Source of the DNA: Ghiorsea sp.
GTDB lineage: Bacteria; Pseudomonadota; Zetaproteobacteria; Mariprofundales; Mariprofundaceae
Direction: 5' to 3'
NCBI GenBank assembly: GCA_027059605.1
Contig: JALSZC010000128.1
Coordinates: forward strand, 1 to 42,557
Length of the DNA stretch: 42,557 bases
Part shown: one piece after another, positions 41,783-42,557 of the stretch
Position numbering within the stretch: position 1 is the first letter of the stretch
How the letters are laid out: each line of letters starts with the position of its first letter
The notes under the pieces: generated by a model
Seen by the model: the letters and a program-made list of their open reading frames with translations, nothing else
Told to the model about the DNA's origin: nothing
Databases searched by the model: none
Program-made: the position numbers and the translations under genes

Positions 41783-42514
41783 ATGGTTGAAAATGTGAAA
41801 GATATGTTGTTTGCTCAAAAAGATGCTGCGCCGTTTGTTTTTGATGCTGATGTAACACGTGTATTTGAGGATATGATTCAACGTTCTGTACCCGGTTATG
41901 GCTTGACGCTGAAGATGATTTCTGTGATTGCAGGGCTTTATACCCAAGAAAATAGTAAATTATATGATTTGGGCTGCTCATTGGGCGCATCTACACTTGC
42001 CTTGGCGCATGGTATTAAGGTTGGTGGTGTACAAATTATAGGGGTAGATAATTCGCAAGCTATGTTAGATAAGTGTGCGGTTCATATCACCTCAAGCCCT
42101 GTACCTGTGAAGCTTGAACATGATAACATTCAGAATGTCAGGTTTGAGGATGCTTCTGTGGTTGTATTGAATTTTACGCTGCAATTTATTGCCAAAGAAG
42201 AACGCTTAGCTCTGTTACAACGCATTTATGCAGGTATGCGTCAGGGTGGGGTGTTAATTTTATCAGAAAAGGTGAGCTTTGCGGATGAATTTGTGCAAGA
42301 TAAACATATTGCATTGCATGAGTCTTTTAAGAAAGCACAAGGTTATTCTGAGCTTGAAGTGAGCCGAAAACGCCAATCTTTAGAAAATGTGTTGATACCT
42401 GAGCCTATTTCAGCGCATCATGCGCGCTTGCAGGCTGCTGGTTTTGCCAAGTCACAAACATGGTTTCAGTGTTTTAATTTTGTTTCGATGTTGGCGTATA
42501 AGACTGAAAAATAA
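41783..42514 (+). CDS. cmoA: Carboxy-S-adenosyl-L-methionine synthase
   Basis: CmoA converts SAM and prephenate to carboxy-SAM, the donor for the cmo5U wobble modification of tRNA. The 243-aa class I methyltransferase-fold protein has the family start (KDMLFAQKDAAPFVFDADVTRVFEDMIQRSVPGY in outline), SAM motif YDLGCSLGASTLAL, VVLNFTLQF and the C-terminal FVSMLAYK. Length matches E. coli CmoA (247). A gene begins 17 bases downstream, where cmoB is normally found. Confidence 0.95.
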   Translation: MVENVKDMLFAQKDAAPFVFDADVTRVFEDMIQRSVPGYGLTLKMISVIAGLYTQENSKLYDLGCSLGASTLALAHGIKVGGVQIIGVDNSQAMLDKCAVHITSSPVPVKLEHDNIQNVRFEDASVVVLNFTLQFIAKEERLALLQRIYAGMRQGGVLILSEKVSFADEFVQDKHIALHESFKKAQGYSELEVSRKRQSLENVLIPEPISAHHARLQAAGFAKSQTWFQCFNFVSMLAYKTEK

Positions 42515-42531
42515 AAAAGTATGGTGAGGAT

Positions 42532-42557
42532 ATGATAAAAGGAATCAGGGAAGACAT
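42532..42557 (+). CDS. Start of the next gene, probably cmoB (partial, 5' end only)
   Basis: ATG at 42532, four bases after GAGG, opens a frame coding MIKGIRED to the window end. Eight codons cannot identify a protein; cmoB (tRNA carboxymethyltransferase) is suggested only because it usually follows cmoA. Confidence 0.4.

Overview
The window is a mostly collinear piece of a Gram-negative bacterial chromosome, moderately AT-rich by eye. It carries lipopolysaccharide heptose genes (waaF, gmhA, rfaE2), a predicted outer-membrane barrel, an RseC-family envelope protein and a complete alternative complex III (ACIII, act) operon. The lineage cannot be proved from sequence alone. My inference is a zetaproteobacterium (Mariprofundus/Ghiorsea-like iron oxidiser): the housekeeping set is proteobacterial (cmoA, lipB, rnd, xthA, hisA-hisF), the base composition is low, and ACIII with actB split into two genes has been discussed in that group's respiratory models.

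Layout. 1-766 (-): 5' part of a Dpp/Opp-type ABC permease. 767-1278: a gene-free block packed with dispersed repeats. 1279-8323 (+): serB, def, fmt, rseC-like, degQ-like protease, TlpA-like thioredoxin and ligA, tightly packed with several stop/start overlaps. 8388-8654 (-): rpsT with a UUG start, its own promoter and a terminator. 8824-9489 (+): rpe. 9724-17236 (+): actA-actB1-actB2-actC-actD-actE-actF, closed by a strong terminator. 17293-17567: an IS30 transposase tail and an inverted repeat. 17568-18806 (-): a membrane zinc-ribbon protein and an unusual two-cluster ferredoxin. 18904-20606 (+): a methyltransferase and waaF.

20603-24825 (-) is a DNA-repair block: xthA, a DUF559 endonuclease-like gene, mutM and uvrC. 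The DUF559 gene lies between two 110-bp direct repeats, and a palindromic repeat lies upstream of uvrC. 24944-26759 is an accessory patch: a ParD-like/RelE-ParE toxin-antitoxin pair, a two-helix membrane protein and an unknown protein next to rnd. From 28087 on are aspS, a small lipoprotein, a zinc-ribbon protein, dapE-queF-dapF, a large hybrid histidine kinase, a radical-SAM protein, gmhA, an unlisted 42-codon membrane ORF, rfaE2, lipB (-), hisA-hisF, a GST-like protein (-), an outer-membrane barrel, cmoA and the first codons of a gene that is probably cmoB.

How the genes fit together. ACIII is a quinol-oxidising (or, in iron oxidisers, possibly reverse-running) membrane complex, here the main bioenergetic unit. 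gmhA, rfaE2 and waaF make and transfer the LPS core heptose. dapE and dapF act in lysine/diaminopimelate synthesis. def and fmt handle formyl-methionine. xthA, mutM, uvrC and ligA are DNA repair and replication. The points most worth a second look are the DUF559 gene between its 110-bp repeats, the 42-codon ORF inside the heptose genes, the complete Fe-S motif in ActB1, the UACG-loop hairpin over the serB start, and the ferredoxin with an internal twin-arginine-like motif.
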